Position numbers and translations under genes: made by a program
Notes under the pieces: model-generated
What the model was told of the DNA's origin: nothing
Databases searched by the model: none
The model's input: the letters and a program-made list of their open reading frames with translations, nothing else
Source of the DNA: JAOSJT01 sp035914695
GTDB lineage: Bacteria; Bacteroidota; Ignavibacteria; SZUA-365
Length of the DNA: 9,725 nt
Direction: 5' to 3'
NCBI GenBank assembly: GCA_035914695.1
Contig: JAMIQH010000028.1
Span: forward strand, 1 to 9,725
In this document: positions 1 through 7,006 of the stretch, in pieces
Numbering within the stretch: the first letter of the stretch is position 1
Layout: the number at the start of each line of letters is the position of its first letter

Positions 1-98
1 TGCAGGAGGTGGTGCTGCGCGATGTGCAGATCCATCGCGGTGTGGCCGAGCAGAACGACGATATCACCATGGTGGTGATTCGCGTGCGGGAGTCGTGA
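1..98 (+). CDS. SpoIIE/RsbU-type PP2C serine phosphatase, C-terminal end (partial)
   Basis: Only the last 31 codons are present. The first complete codon is at position 3 and the TGA stop is at 96-98. The peptide ends in EQNDDITMVVIRV followed by three residues. The D-D-[IV]-T-x-[VL]-V motif close to the C-terminus is typical of SpoIIE-domain (PP2C-type) phosphatases, where the aspartates help bind the catalytic Mn/Mg ions. Such proteins usually dephosphorylate anti-sigma-factor antagonists or act as response-regulator outputs (RsbU type). The sensor part lies outside the window, so the input signal cannot be read. The next gene starts 86 bases downstream and need not be functionally linked. 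Confidence 0.75.
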   Translation, partial: QEVVLRDVQIHRGVAEQNDDITMVVIRVRES

Positions 99-175
99 TC
101 GGGTTCATGTTCGGCGGCGGGCGCGGTTTGCGGCGCAGTGCGATTTTCCCGATGTTTTAAGGATGTTGCACTGTT

Positions 176-179
176 GGAG
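176..179 (+). promoter_or_regulatory. Shine-Dalgarno for the DUF885 gene
   Basis: GGAG lies five bases before the ATG at 185 and supports that start. The 86-base gap from the phosphatase stop shows no convincing -35/-10 pair. Confidence 0.5.
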
Positions 180-184
180 CCGCC

Positions 185-1942
185 ATGACGCGCGCGCTAC
201 CCATTGTCCTCGTCTGTTCCTCCCTGTTACTCCTTTCCTGTGATGGCGTCGGATCGTCGGCCGATGCGCGCTTCGAAGCGCTGGCCGGGCATTTCATCGA
301 GCGCTGGCTGTCGTCGCATCCCGAATCGGCCACGGAACTCGGCGACCACCGCTTCGACCATCGCCTTAACGATTACAGCCGCGCCGGTGTGGACGCCGAC
401 ATCGCCCTGTGCAAGGCCTACAGCGATACGCTGGCTGGCATCAAGGTCGAGGAACTGTCGGCCCAGCACATGATCGACTACGACATTCTGCGGCATGCGC
501 TGGAAGCGGAGCTGTTCGCCCTCGAGGAATTGCGCGAATGGGAATGGAATCCCTTGCAGTACAACACCGGCGACGCGGTGTACATCCTCCTCGCGCGGGA
601 CGGCGCACCGCTGTCCGAGCGCCTTGCCGCGGTGAAAGAGCGTTTGCTCGCCATTCCTGCCGTGCTTGCCGCGGCGCGCGAAAACCTCACGCGTCCCCCC
701 GCCATTCACACACAAACCGCCATACAGCAAAATCAGGGCAGTATCGCCTTGCTGAGCGAAACCTTGCAGGCCTTTATCGACAGCGTGGACAATCCCTTGC
801 GCCACGACCTCGCGGCGGCGCGCGACAGCGCCGTGTCGGCCTTGCGCGCCTACGATGCCTGGCTGAGTGGCGACCTCTTGCAGCGCTCGGATGGGGATTT
901 CCGCCTCGGCGCGGAATTGTACGCGAAGAAATTCCGTCTGCGTCTCGACAGTGACATGAGTTACGAGGATTTGCTCGCGCGCGCGGAGCAGGATCTCGAG
1001 CGCAGCACCGAGGACATGTACCGCACGGCCCTGGAACTGTATCCGTCATTGTTGCCGGGCAGCTCGGCCGCGACACTGCCGCGCGAGCGCGTCATCCGCG
1101 CGGTGCTCGATCGCCTGGCCGACGAGCATCCGTCGGATTCCACCATCGTACCGCAAGCTGGCAAGGATTTGGCCGAAGCCACGGCTTTTGTGAAAGCCCA
1201 GGGCATCGTGACCGTTCCCGACGACGAGCTGGACATCATCGTCATGCCGGAATTCCAGCGTGGCGTGGCGGTGGCCTATTGCGATTCCCCGGGTCCGCTG
1301 GAAAAGAACGGCAAAACCTTTTTCGCCATTGCTCCCACGCCCGAGGATTGGACCGATGCCCGCGTGCTTTCCTTCTACCGCGAGTACAACAATCACATGC
1401 TGAAGAATCTCGTGGTGCACGAGGCCATGCCCGGTCACTTCGTGCAATTGGCCGTGGCGAACAAGGCCGAAGCGCCCACGCTGCTGCGCGCCATCATGCC
1501 CAGCGGCGTGTTTGCCGAGGGCTGGGCCACGTACACCGAGCAGGTGATGAGCGATGCGGGCTTTGGCGGACCCGCGTTGCGCATGCAGCAACTCAAGATG
1601 CGTTTGCGACTGCTGATCAACGCCATCATCGATCAGGGCGTGCATGCGCGCGGCATGAGCGAGCGCGAGGCGATGGATTTGATGATGCGGCGCGGTTTCC
1701 AGGAAGAAGGCGAGGCCGCCGGCAAATGGCGTCGCGCCTGTCTCACCTCGGCGCAGCTCAGCACGTACTACTACGGCAACATCGCCATCAACGACATTCG
1801 CGCGCGCTACGAGCGCAAAATGGGCGCGGCGTTTTCGTTGAAAAATTTCCACGATCTGCTGCTGTCGTACGGCACCATCGCACCGAAATATCTTCCCATT
1901 CTCCTGAAACTGCCCGCCGCGGGAGAGGCGCCCGGGGCATGA
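185..1942 (+). CDS. DUF885 family lipoprotein, putative zinc metallopeptidase
   Basis: This is a 585-residue protein. It begins with a short hydrophobic leader ending in the lipobox LLSC (Cys19), so it is predicted to be a lipoprotein anchored in the envelope. The DUF885 signature HEAMPGHFVQ is at residues 412-421 (His412, Glu413, His418). It is followed by EGWATY at 445-450, where Glu445 is the likely third metal ligand. These are the conserved elements of DUF885, a gluzincin-like family (HE-x-x-P-G-H) for which peptidase activity is assumed rather than generally shown. Full length and both motifs suggest an intact gene. The start at 185 is favoured by GGAG and by the signal sequence directly after it. 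Its TGA overlaps the ATG of the next gene (ATGA at 1939-1942), which suggests translational coupling to the sugar-salvage genes. A role in degrading peptides, perhaps envelope-derived ones, is inference; the substrate is unknown. Confidence 0.85.
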   Translation: MTRALPIVLVCSSLLLLSCDGVGSSADARFEALAGHFIERWLSSHPESATELGDHRFDHRLNDYSRAGVDADIALCKAYSDTLAGIKVEELSAQHMIDYDILRHALEAELFALEELREWEWNPLQYNTGDAVYILLARDGAPLSERLAAVKERLLAIPAVLAAARENLTRPPAIHTQTAIQQNQGSIALLSETLQAFIDSVDNPLRHDLAAARDSAVSALRAYDAWLSGDLLQRSDGDFRLGAELYAKKFRLRLDSDMSYEDLLARAEQDLERSTEDMYRTALELYPSLLPGSSAATLPRERVIRAVLDRLADEHPSDSTIVPQAGKDLAEATAFVKAQGIVTVPDDELDIIVMPEFQRGVAVAYCDSPGPLEKNGKTFFAIAPTPEDWTDARVLSFYREYNNHMLKNLVVHEAMPGHFVQLAVANKAEAPTLLRAIMPSGVFAEGWATYTEQVMSDAGFGGPALRMQQLKMRLRLLINAIIDQGVHARGMSEREAMDLMMRRGFQEEGEAAGKWRRACLTSAQLSTYYYGNIAINDIRARYERKMGAAFSLKNFHDLLLSYGTIAPKYLPILLKLPAAGEAPGA

Positions 1943-3000
1943 GCGGTGACGCGCGCGGCGGCGGTTCCGCCGACGTCGACCAACTCGCCGCCCTGTTCGC
2001 CCGATGGGCGGGCAGCGAGGCGCGGAACGTCCACCCGCTGAAAGGCGACGCCTCCGACCGCCGCCTCTTTCGCCTGCAAGCGGAAGGGCGGAGTTGCATC
2101 GGTGTGATCGGTCCGAATATCGAGGAGAACCACGCCTTCGTGGGCTTCGCCCGGGCCTTCCGCGAACGCGGATTGCGCGTGCCCGCCATTCTCCTCACCG
2201 ACGACGACGGGCGCATGTACCTCGAAGAGGATTTGGGCGATACGCTGTTCAGCGACTGGCAGCACGCCGCATTCGCCGAAGGCGACCGTGCGCGCGTGCT
2301 CGCGATGTACACACGGATACTGGAGGATTTGCTCCGCTTTCAATGCGACGCCGCCGATACGCCGGATTACGCGCTGTGCTATCAGACGCGCGCCTTCGAC
2401 GCCGGCGCGATGATGAAGGATATGCTGTACTTCCGCGACCATGTGTTGCGGCGCCTGCTGGCGCGGCCCTGGGACGAGGCCGCCTTTCTGGAGGACGCCG
2501 GGCGCTTCGCGACACTGCTCGACGCCGTGCCGCGCGAGGGCTTTCTCTATCGCGATTTTCAGTCGCGCAACATCATGCTGCGCGATGGCGAACCGTGGTA
2601 CATCGATTTCCAGAGCGGCAGGCGCGGCGCACCGTACTACGACGCCGCTTCGTTGCTGTACGACTCGCGCGGCGGCCTGCGCGAGGACGAGCGCCTCGCA
2701 CTGCTGCGCGGCTATCGCGACGGCCTGCGCGCGCGGCGCCCCGTGGATGACGAGCAGTTCGCCGCGCTGTTCGACGCGTTCGCCATACTGCGATTGTTGC
2801 AAGCGCTGGGCGCCTTCGGCAATCTGGGTTTGAACAAAGGCAAGCCCGCCTATCTGGCGCTGATACCCTCGCGTGTGGACAGTCTCGGCGTTGTCGCGCG
2901 CCGCAGCGTGCTGCTGCGTGATTTCCCTTCGCTGCATGGACTACTGTTGGACCTGTGCGAAACGCCCGGCGCGCTGCGCATTCCGGAGCAGGTGGCATGA
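1939..3000 (+). CDS. AmgK-like anomeric sugar kinase (APH-fold phosphotransferase)
   Basis: This 353-residue protein has the aminoglycoside-phosphotransferase/choline-kinase fold. The catalytic loop reads YRDFQSRNIM, with Asp206 the likely catalytic base and Asn211 a metal ligand. Tyr204 replaces the usual His of the Brenner motif. The metal-binding IDFQ (Asp223) follows, then GAPYYDAASLLYD, a segment typical of this bacterial subfamily. AmgK phosphorylates MurNAc and GlcNAc at C1 in the peptidoglycan-recycling bypass that MurU completes; the MurU-like gene two places downstream supports the same role. The open frame extends far upstream to 1279, but that part lies over the DUF885 gene in another frame. 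The ATG at 1939 overlaps the previous stop (ATGA) and has GGAGAGG upstream at 1922-1928, so it is preferred. The kinase fold and cassette are clear; the exact sugar (MurNAc, GlcNAc or another) is inferred. Confidence 0.82.
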   Translation: MSGDARGGGSADVDQLAALFARWAGSEARNVHPLKGDASDRRLFRLQAEGRSCIGVIGPNIEENHAFVGFARAFRERGLRVPAILLTDDDGRMYLEEDLGDTLFSDWQHAAFAEGDRARVLAMYTRILEDLLRFQCDAADTPDYALCYQTRAFDAGAMMKDMLYFRDHVLRRLLARPWDEAAFLEDAGRFATLLDAVPREGFLYRDFQSRNIMLRDGEPWYIDFQSGRRGAPYYDAASLLYDSRGGLREDERLALLRGYRDGLRARRPVDDEQFAALFDAFAILRLLQALGAFGNLGLNKGKPAYLALIPSRVDSLGVVARRSVLLRDFPSLHGLLLDLCETPGALRIPEQVA

Positions 3001-3392
3001 GCGTGCAGCTACGGATGTACAGCTTCGGCTTTCACCGCAGCGGTCCTCCAGCGGATGCGCACGGTAATGGTGGCTTCATCTTCGACTGTCGCGCCCTGGA
3101 CAATCCCGGCCGTCAGGCGCGCTACCGCAACAGCACCGGGTTGGACGGCGATGTTCGCGCGTATCTCGACGCCGATGCCGACGCGGCCACGCTGGTCGCA
3201 CATGCCGTGGCGCTGCTGCTGCTCACGGTGCGACGGCACGAGCAGCGCGGATTCACACAGGTGTACGCGGCCTTTGGCTGCACGGGCGGACAGCATCGTT
3301 CGGTGTACTGCGCCGAGCGCGCTGCCGAGGCCTTGCGCGCGCAGGGTGTGGATGTGCTGCTGGAGCATACCGAGGAGGCGCTGTGGCCCTGA
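2997..3392 (+). CDS. Standalone RapZ (YvcJ) C-terminal domain protein
   Basis: This 131-residue protein matches only the C-terminal half of RapZ/YvcJ. It opens with YSFGFHRSGPPADAHG, has the conserved DCRALDNPGR segment and a TGLDGDVRAYL segment, and carries the hallmark GCTGGQHRSV at residues 94-103. E. coli RapZ is about 284 residues, with an N-terminal P-loop ATPase domain that is absent here. The length equals the C-terminal domain alone, so this is a domain-sized gene rather than an obvious truncation. In E. coli this domain binds glucosamine-6-phosphate and mediates RNA binding and oligomerisation in control of glmS. The ATG at 2997 overlaps the kinase stop (ATGA), has GGAG eight bases upstream, and its 3' end overlaps the next gene by 10 bases. 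From memory, Bacteroidota relatives often fuse this domain to the kinase. An amino-sugar-phosphate sensor or an auxiliary subunit of the salvage enzymes is the likely role, by inference. Confidence 0.85.
   Translation: MSVQLRMYSFGFHRSGPPADAHGNGGFIFDCRALDNPGRQARYRNSTGLDGDVRAYLDADADAATLVAHAVALLLLTVRRHEQRGFTQVYAAFGCTGGQHRSVYCAERAAEALRAQGVDVLLEHTEEALWP
3372..3378 (+). promoter_or_regulatory. Shine-Dalgarno that fixes the GTG start of the nucleotidyltransferase
   Basis: GAGGAGG sits four bases before the GTG at 3383 and inside the end of the RapZ-C gene. It supports GTG at 3383 over the ATG at 3398. Confidence 0.7.
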
Positions 3393-4102
3393 TCGGCATG
3401 GTGCTTGCGGCGGGCTTCGGTACGCGGCTCGCCGAGGCGTGGCCCGGCGTCCCCAAGCCGCTGGTGCCCGTGGCCGGTCGTCCGATGATTGCGCATGCCA
3501 TCGAGGTGTTGCGCGATGCCGGTTGCGCGCGCGTGGTGGTCAATGCGCATCATCTCGCGGAACAACTCGCGGCGCATCTGGCGGCGGTGGATTACGGAGT
3601 CCCCGTGCTGCTGAGCGCTGAGTCCGACATACTCGGCACCGGCGGCGCGCTGGCGCATGCGCGTGCGCTGCTGCGCGAGGCCGACGACATTCTTCTGCAC
3701 AACGCCGACATCGTGAGCGACGCCGATGTGCGCGCCTTGCTCGAGCGGCGACGGGAAAGCGGCGCGCTGGCGAGTTTGCTCGTGCAGCAACGCGCCTGTA
3801 CGCGGGCGGTGCTGGGCGACGAGGCCATGCGCTTTCTGGGCAAGGAAGTCTGGTTCGAAGCAGGCGCGCCTCCGGCGGCAAATCGCTACGGATTCTGCGG
3901 CGTGCATGCGCTGTCGCCGGCTGTGCTCGACCATGCGGGCGCCCCGCGCTTCATCGACATTTTTGACGTGTATCGCGAAGCGATGGTCGCGGGGGAAATG
4001 CTGGTGCTGCACGAGCATCGCGGCTACTGGAGCGATCTCGGCACGGCCGAGCGCATCGCGGCGCATGAAGCGCATCTCCGGGCGGCCGCTTCGCCCGTGT
4101 GA
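3383..4102 (+). CDS. MurU-like sugar-1-phosphate nucleotidyltransferase
   Basis: This is a 239-residue GT-A-fold nucleotidyltransferase, close to the usual MurU length (about 220-240). The N-terminal signature is LAAGFGTRL followed by PKPLVPVAGRPM; Lys25 is the catalytic lysine of the family. NADIVSDADV supplies metal-binding Asp109, and YWSDLGT (Asp218) the second metal site, followed by the short C-terminal helix typical of RmlA/MurU-type enzymes. MurU converts MurNAc-alpha-1-phosphate plus UTP into UDP-MurNAc, bypassing de novo synthesis and its fosfomycin-sensitive MurA step. The GTG start at 3383 overlaps the RapZ-C gene by 10 bases, so the two are probably co-translated. The family is broad, and GDP-mannose or UDP-GlcNAc pyrophosphorylase-type substrates cannot be excluded from sequence. 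The AmgK-like kinase in the same operon is the main argument for MurU-like function. The operon appears to end here; the next gene begins 78 bases on. Confidence 0.83.
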   Translation: MALIGMVLAAGFGTRLAEAWPGVPKPLVPVAGRPMIAHAIEVLRDAGCARVVVNAHHLAEQLAAHLAAVDYGVPVLLSAESDILGTGGALAHARALLREADDILLHNADIVSDADVRALLERRRESGALASLLVQQRACTRAVLGDEAMRFLGKEVWFEAGAPPAANRYGFCGVHALSPAVLDHAGAPRFIDIFDVYREAMVAGEMLVLHEHRGYWSDLGTAERIAAHEAHLRAAASPV

Positions 4103-4180
4103 TGCCGAATCGCCTTTTCCCGCATGCCGAAGCTGTGTACCTTTCCGACTGCATTCGTTTCAGGATTGTGAAAAAAAACC

Positions 4181-5536
4181 ATGACCACCTTTTCCCGCTT
4201 GCTTCCCGCGTTCATTGCGCTGCTTGTGCTTCCCGCCATCGCATTGCATGCCCAAAGCTCCGAACAGAAAGCCGCCGCCAACGCCTTCATCGATGCCCTC
4301 ATCGCGCGCGACTGGCCACGCCTGCACGCGCTGTCGCACAGCACACTGCAGGCGCAGATATCCGATGAAAAATGGAAGGAGTTGATGGATCAACTCGAAA
4401 CCAAAGGAGGCACGATACTGCGCCACGAACTGTACAGCGTGGAGATGAACCGCGGCTACGCGAATGTGGTGCACCATGTGCATTTCGCGAAGGATTCGCT
4501 GGGCATGCGCGTGGTGGTGGATTCGCTGAACTTCATCGGAGGATTCTGGCTCGAACCCGTGAAGCGCACGTACCTGTTCCCGCCCGCGCCCTACGCGGAC
4601 ACGACAGCGTTTCGCGAGGAGGAAGTGCGCATCGGATCGGAGTACGCCCTGCCCGCGACGCTCAGCATTCCCAATGGCGACGGACCGTTTCCGGCGGTGC
4701 TGCTGGTGCATGGCTCGGGTCCGCAGGATCGCGATCAGACCGTGGGTGGCAATAAAATGTTTCGCGACATCGCCTGGGGACTGGCCAGCAAGGGCGTGAT
4801 GGTGTTGCGCTACGACAAGCGCACGAAAGTGCATGGCCGGAGAATGAACGCCTTCACCACGACCGTGCAGACCGAGACCATCGACGATGCGCTGCTGGGA
4901 CTGGCGCTGCTGCACGCGCGCAAGGAATGCGACACCAATCGTCTGGTGTTGCTGGGCCACAGTCTCGGCGCCACGCTGGCCCCGGAAATCGCCGCGAACG
5001 CGCCGGCCGTGGATGGCGTGGTCATGCTTGCCCCCATCGCGCGTCCGCTGGAAGTGGTGATCGGCGATCAACTGCGCTTCATCGCATCGCAGGAGGATTC
5101 CATCAGTTTCGAAGAGCAGGTGAAGCTGGGAACGGAAATGGATAAAATCGCCCGCATTCAGGCGGGGACCTTCGAGCCCAAGCGCATGTTGCTCGGCACG
5201 CCGGGAGCGTACTACTACGATTTGCACAAGCGCGACCAGAAGGCCTACGCGCGCGCGCTGGGGCGTCCCATCTTCATCGCGCGGGCCGAGAAGGATTATC
5301 AGTCGCCGCAGATGGAATATGTGCTCTGGCAGCAATGGCTCGAAGGCATCGACCGCGTTGCCTTCCGCGAGTACCCGCGCTGCTTCCATTCCTTCATCGA
5401 AACCGATGGCAAACCGGGTCCGTGGAATTACGAAACCATCGGCAATGTGACGCCACGGCTCATCGACGATCTTGCGAAGTGGTGCCGCGACTGGACATTG
5501 ACCGCTCCGGACGCCCCTCGGGAGGTCGCGCGTTGA
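4181..5536 (+). CDS. Secreted alpha/beta hydrolase with N-terminal DUF3887 domain
   Basis: This 451-residue protein has a signal peptide (hydrophobic stretch to ALHAQ, likely cleavage near residue 25) and no lipobox. Residues of about 28-125 resemble DUF3887, an NTF2-like domain (AFIDALIARDW, then a D-x-K-W-x-x-L segment). The rest is an alpha/beta hydrolase: oxyanion region HGSGPQDRD at 177-185, nucleophile elbow GHSLG at 259-263 with Ser261, likely acid Asp372 in EKDYQSP, and catalytic His403 in CFHSF. The triad looks complete, so the enzyme is probably an active periplasmic or exported esterase/acyl hydrolase. The substrate is unknown. The leader contains a run of A just before the ATG; AGGA at 4162-4165 is too far away to be a good Shine-Dalgarno. 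Whether it is transcribed with the preceding cassette or from its own promoter cannot be decided. Confidence 0.85.
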   Translation: MTTFSRLLPAFIALLVLPAIALHAQSSEQKAAANAFIDALIARDWPRLHALSHSTLQAQISDEKWKELMDQLETKGGTILRHELYSVEMNRGYANVVHHVHFAKDSLGMRVVVDSLNFIGGFWLEPVKRTYLFPPAPYADTTAFREEEVRIGSEYALPATLSIPNGDGPFPAVLLVHGSGPQDRDQTVGGNKMFRDIAWGLASKGVMVLRYDKRTKVHGRRMNAFTTTVQTETIDDALLGLALLHARKECDTNRLVLLGHSLGATLAPEIAANAPAVDGVVMLAPIARPLEVVIGDQLRFIASQEDSISFEEQVKLGTEMDKIARIQAGTFEPKRMLLGTPGAYYYDLHKRDQKAYARALGRPIFIARAEKDYQSPQMEYVLWQQWLEGIDRVAFREYPRCFHSFIETDGKPGPWNYETIGNVTPRLIDDLAKWCRDWTLTAPDAPREVAR

Positions 5537-5558
5537 CACGGGGCCGGGGGATGCGCGC

Positions 5559-6632
5559 ATGAGCGGCGACAAGGTGCACCGTCGTGTGCGCAAGCGCAAG
5601 GACATCGAAAAGCAGTGGCGCAAGGGAGAAGTGCGCTGGCAATACTCGGGCGACGGAGAAGCGGACGCCAACACCCTGAATCGCGTGCTGGCCGCGCCGC
5701 GCAGCTTTCATCTGGTGAATGTGGAGGGCGAGCGCGAGGCGCTGGTGGTGCAAACTGGCGGCACGCATACCTTGCTGCACAATGGTGAACGCGTCTTGCG
5801 CGCCAAACCGCGGCGCTCCACCACCACCGAGAACGGAAACAGCACGCTCGTGGCCATCGGCGACCGCGTGCGCTACCGCGCCGACGACGAGGAACTGGCG
5901 GTGATCACGCATGTGTACGAGCGCGCCTCCTGGCTGCAGCGCAGTTCCATTCGCGATGCCGCGTACGCGCAAGTGTTGGTGGCGAATATCCAGCGCATAC
6001 TCATCACAGCGGCGGCCAGTTTCGAGCTGCTGCGTCCGGGACTGATCGACCGCTACATCGTGGCATCGCTCATGGGCGGACTCGAACCCGTGGTGGTGAT
6101 CAACAAGATCGACTTGCCCGACGACGAGGATCGCGCGTATGTGGACGAGATCGCGGCGATGTACCGAGAGGCGGGGATCACCGTGCTGCTCACGAGTTGC
6201 TTCACCGGCGAGGGACTCGATGCTTTGGCCACGTTGACGCGCGACACGGTGTCGGCGTTTTCGGGACACAGCGGTGTGGGCAAGACCAGTTTGCTCAATG
6301 CGCTCATTCCGGATTTGAATGAAAAAACGGCCGAGATGAGCGAGCAGAGTCAGCGCGGCGTGCACACCACCACGCGCAGCACGCTGCATGCCCTGCCGGG
6401 CGGGGGGCATATTGCGGACACGCCCGGTATTCGGGAGTTCGGTTTGCATGAATTCGATCCGGCCGAGGTGCATCGGTACTATCCGGAGTTCGTGCGTCTC
6501 GCGCATGATTGCCGTTTCCCGGCCTGCACGCACACGCATGAGCCGGGCTGCGCCGTGAAGGCCGCCGTGGACGAGGAGCGCATTCACCCGCTGCGGTACA
6601 GGAATTACGTGCAAATGCTGGGCGGGGGATAG
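5559..6632 (+). CDS. rsgA: Ribosome small-subunit biogenesis GTPase RsgA
   Basis: This 357-residue protein matches the usual RsgA length. It has a basic N-terminal tail, then an OB-fold region, then the circularly permuted GTPase order that defines the family: NKID (G4) at 182-185, TSCFTGEGL (G5-like), P-loop GHSGVGKTS (G1) at 236-244, and DTPG (G3) at 287-290. The C-terminal zinc-binding module has Cys318, Cys323, His325 and Cys331 in the DCRFPACTHTHEPGCAV segment. RsgA acts in the cytoplasm on the 30S subunit, where GTP hydrolysis promotes late maturation and release of the factor. All key residues are present. The ATG at 5559 is eight bases after a GGGGG stretch; another ATG at 5551 is out of frame. 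The gene follows the hydrolase by 22 bases and is probably co-transcribed with it. Confidence 0.97.
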   Translation: MSGDKVHRRVRKRKDIEKQWRKGEVRWQYSGDGEADANTLNRVLAAPRSFHLVNVEGEREALVVQTGGTHTLLHNGERVLRAKPRRSTTTENGNSTLVAIGDRVRYRADDEELAVITHVYERASWLQRSSIRDAAYAQVLVANIQRILITAAASFELLRPGLIDRYIVASLMGGLEPVVVINKIDLPDDEDRAYVDEIAAMYREAGITVLLTSCFTGEGLDALATLTRDTVSAFSGHSGVGKTSLLNALIPDLNEKTAEMSEQSQRGVHTTTRSTLHALPGGGHIADTPGIREFGLHEFDPAEVHRYYPEFVRLAHDCRFPACTHTHEPGCAVKAAVDEERIHPLRYRNYVQMLGGG

Positions 6633-6667
6633 GGCGGCACGTTTGTGTCGCAGCCGCGTGTAGCGCG

Positions 6668-6698
6668 GAGGTCACAGAGGTCGCCGAGGTCGCGGAGG
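6668..6698. repeat. 9-bp tandem repeat, about 3.4 copies
   Basis: Consecutive units GAGGTCACA, GAGGTCGCC, GAGGTCGCG and a final GAGG form a short array, 35 bases after the rsgA stop. The units share GAGGTC and diverge in the last three bases. Similar G/A-rich intergenic short tandem repeats occur in many environmental genomes; function unknown. Confidence 0.75.
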
Positions 6699-6893
6699 AG
6701 GGGGGTGAACTCTCGCTCCGCGGGTGGGTCGCTTTCAAACACGGATGCATGCACGGGATCACGACTTCCGGCCAGGGAGGATAGGGAGGGGATGAACTCC
6801 GCCGAATGAAACCGGTAATTATTCTTGCCGGATAGGGGCAAAACTGGAAATATCTCCTGACTTCGCCATGCTAGTTGGGATTGCAAATATGAG

Positions 6894-6909
6894 TCATTGT
6901 TTTCAATGA
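6894..6909. repeat. Small AT-rich perfect hairpin
   Basis: TCATTG and CAATGA flank a TTTT loop, giving a six-base-pair stem in a locally AT-rich part of an otherwise GC-rich region. No T-run follows, so terminator function is not supported. Confidence 0.4.
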
Positions 6910-6934
6910 TGTACGAGGATTCCGTTTGTGATGT

Positions 6935-6952
6935 GGGTGCTGCAATGGCGAA
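6935..6952. repeat. 18-bp direct repeat, left copy
   Basis: GGGTGCTGCAATGGCGAA is identical to 7183-7200. The copies are 248 bases apart and bracket the octamer inverted repeat. Confidence 0.8.
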
Positions 6953-7006
6953 CGCAGGCCGGAGGTGTCTCTTTCACGAAGCGACAGGGCTCGTGAGAAT
7001 AGCCAC

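Noticed and set aside
1279..1938. Long N-terminal extension of the kinase reading frame
   Set aside because: It overlaps the DUF885 gene in another frame and is Arg/His-rich low-quality sequence. The ATG at 1939 with ATGA overlap and GGAGAGG upstream is the credible start.
185..1942. Loss of the second His in the DUF885 PGHH motif (here PGHF)
   Set aside because: From what I recall this position varies in the family (H, Y or F occur), so it is not taken as an inactivating change.
1807..2937. A 376-codon minus-strand frame opposite the kinase
   Set aside because: It is the antisense shadow of the AmgK-like gene; composition is Ala/Gln/Val-rich without motifs.
5533..5538. TTGACA, a perfect -35 hexamer before rsgA
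   Set aside because: No -10-like hexamer lies about 17 bases downstream (the region is GC-rich and already inside the rsgA start), so it is likely chance.
4160..5674. A 504-codon open frame on the minus strand
   Set aside because: It lies entirely opposite the hydrolase and the rsgA start. The hydrolase has a signal peptide and full triad, while this frame is His/Arg/Gln-rich with no recognisable domain, as expected of an antisense shadow in GC-rich DNA.
5460..6614. A 384-codon minus-strand frame opposite rsgA
   Set aside because: RsgA on the plus strand carries every family motif; the opposite frame shows none.
6634..6657. GCGGC/GCCGC inverted repeat after rsgA as a terminator
   Set aside because: It is only five pairs with a long loop and no T-run; not enough to call.
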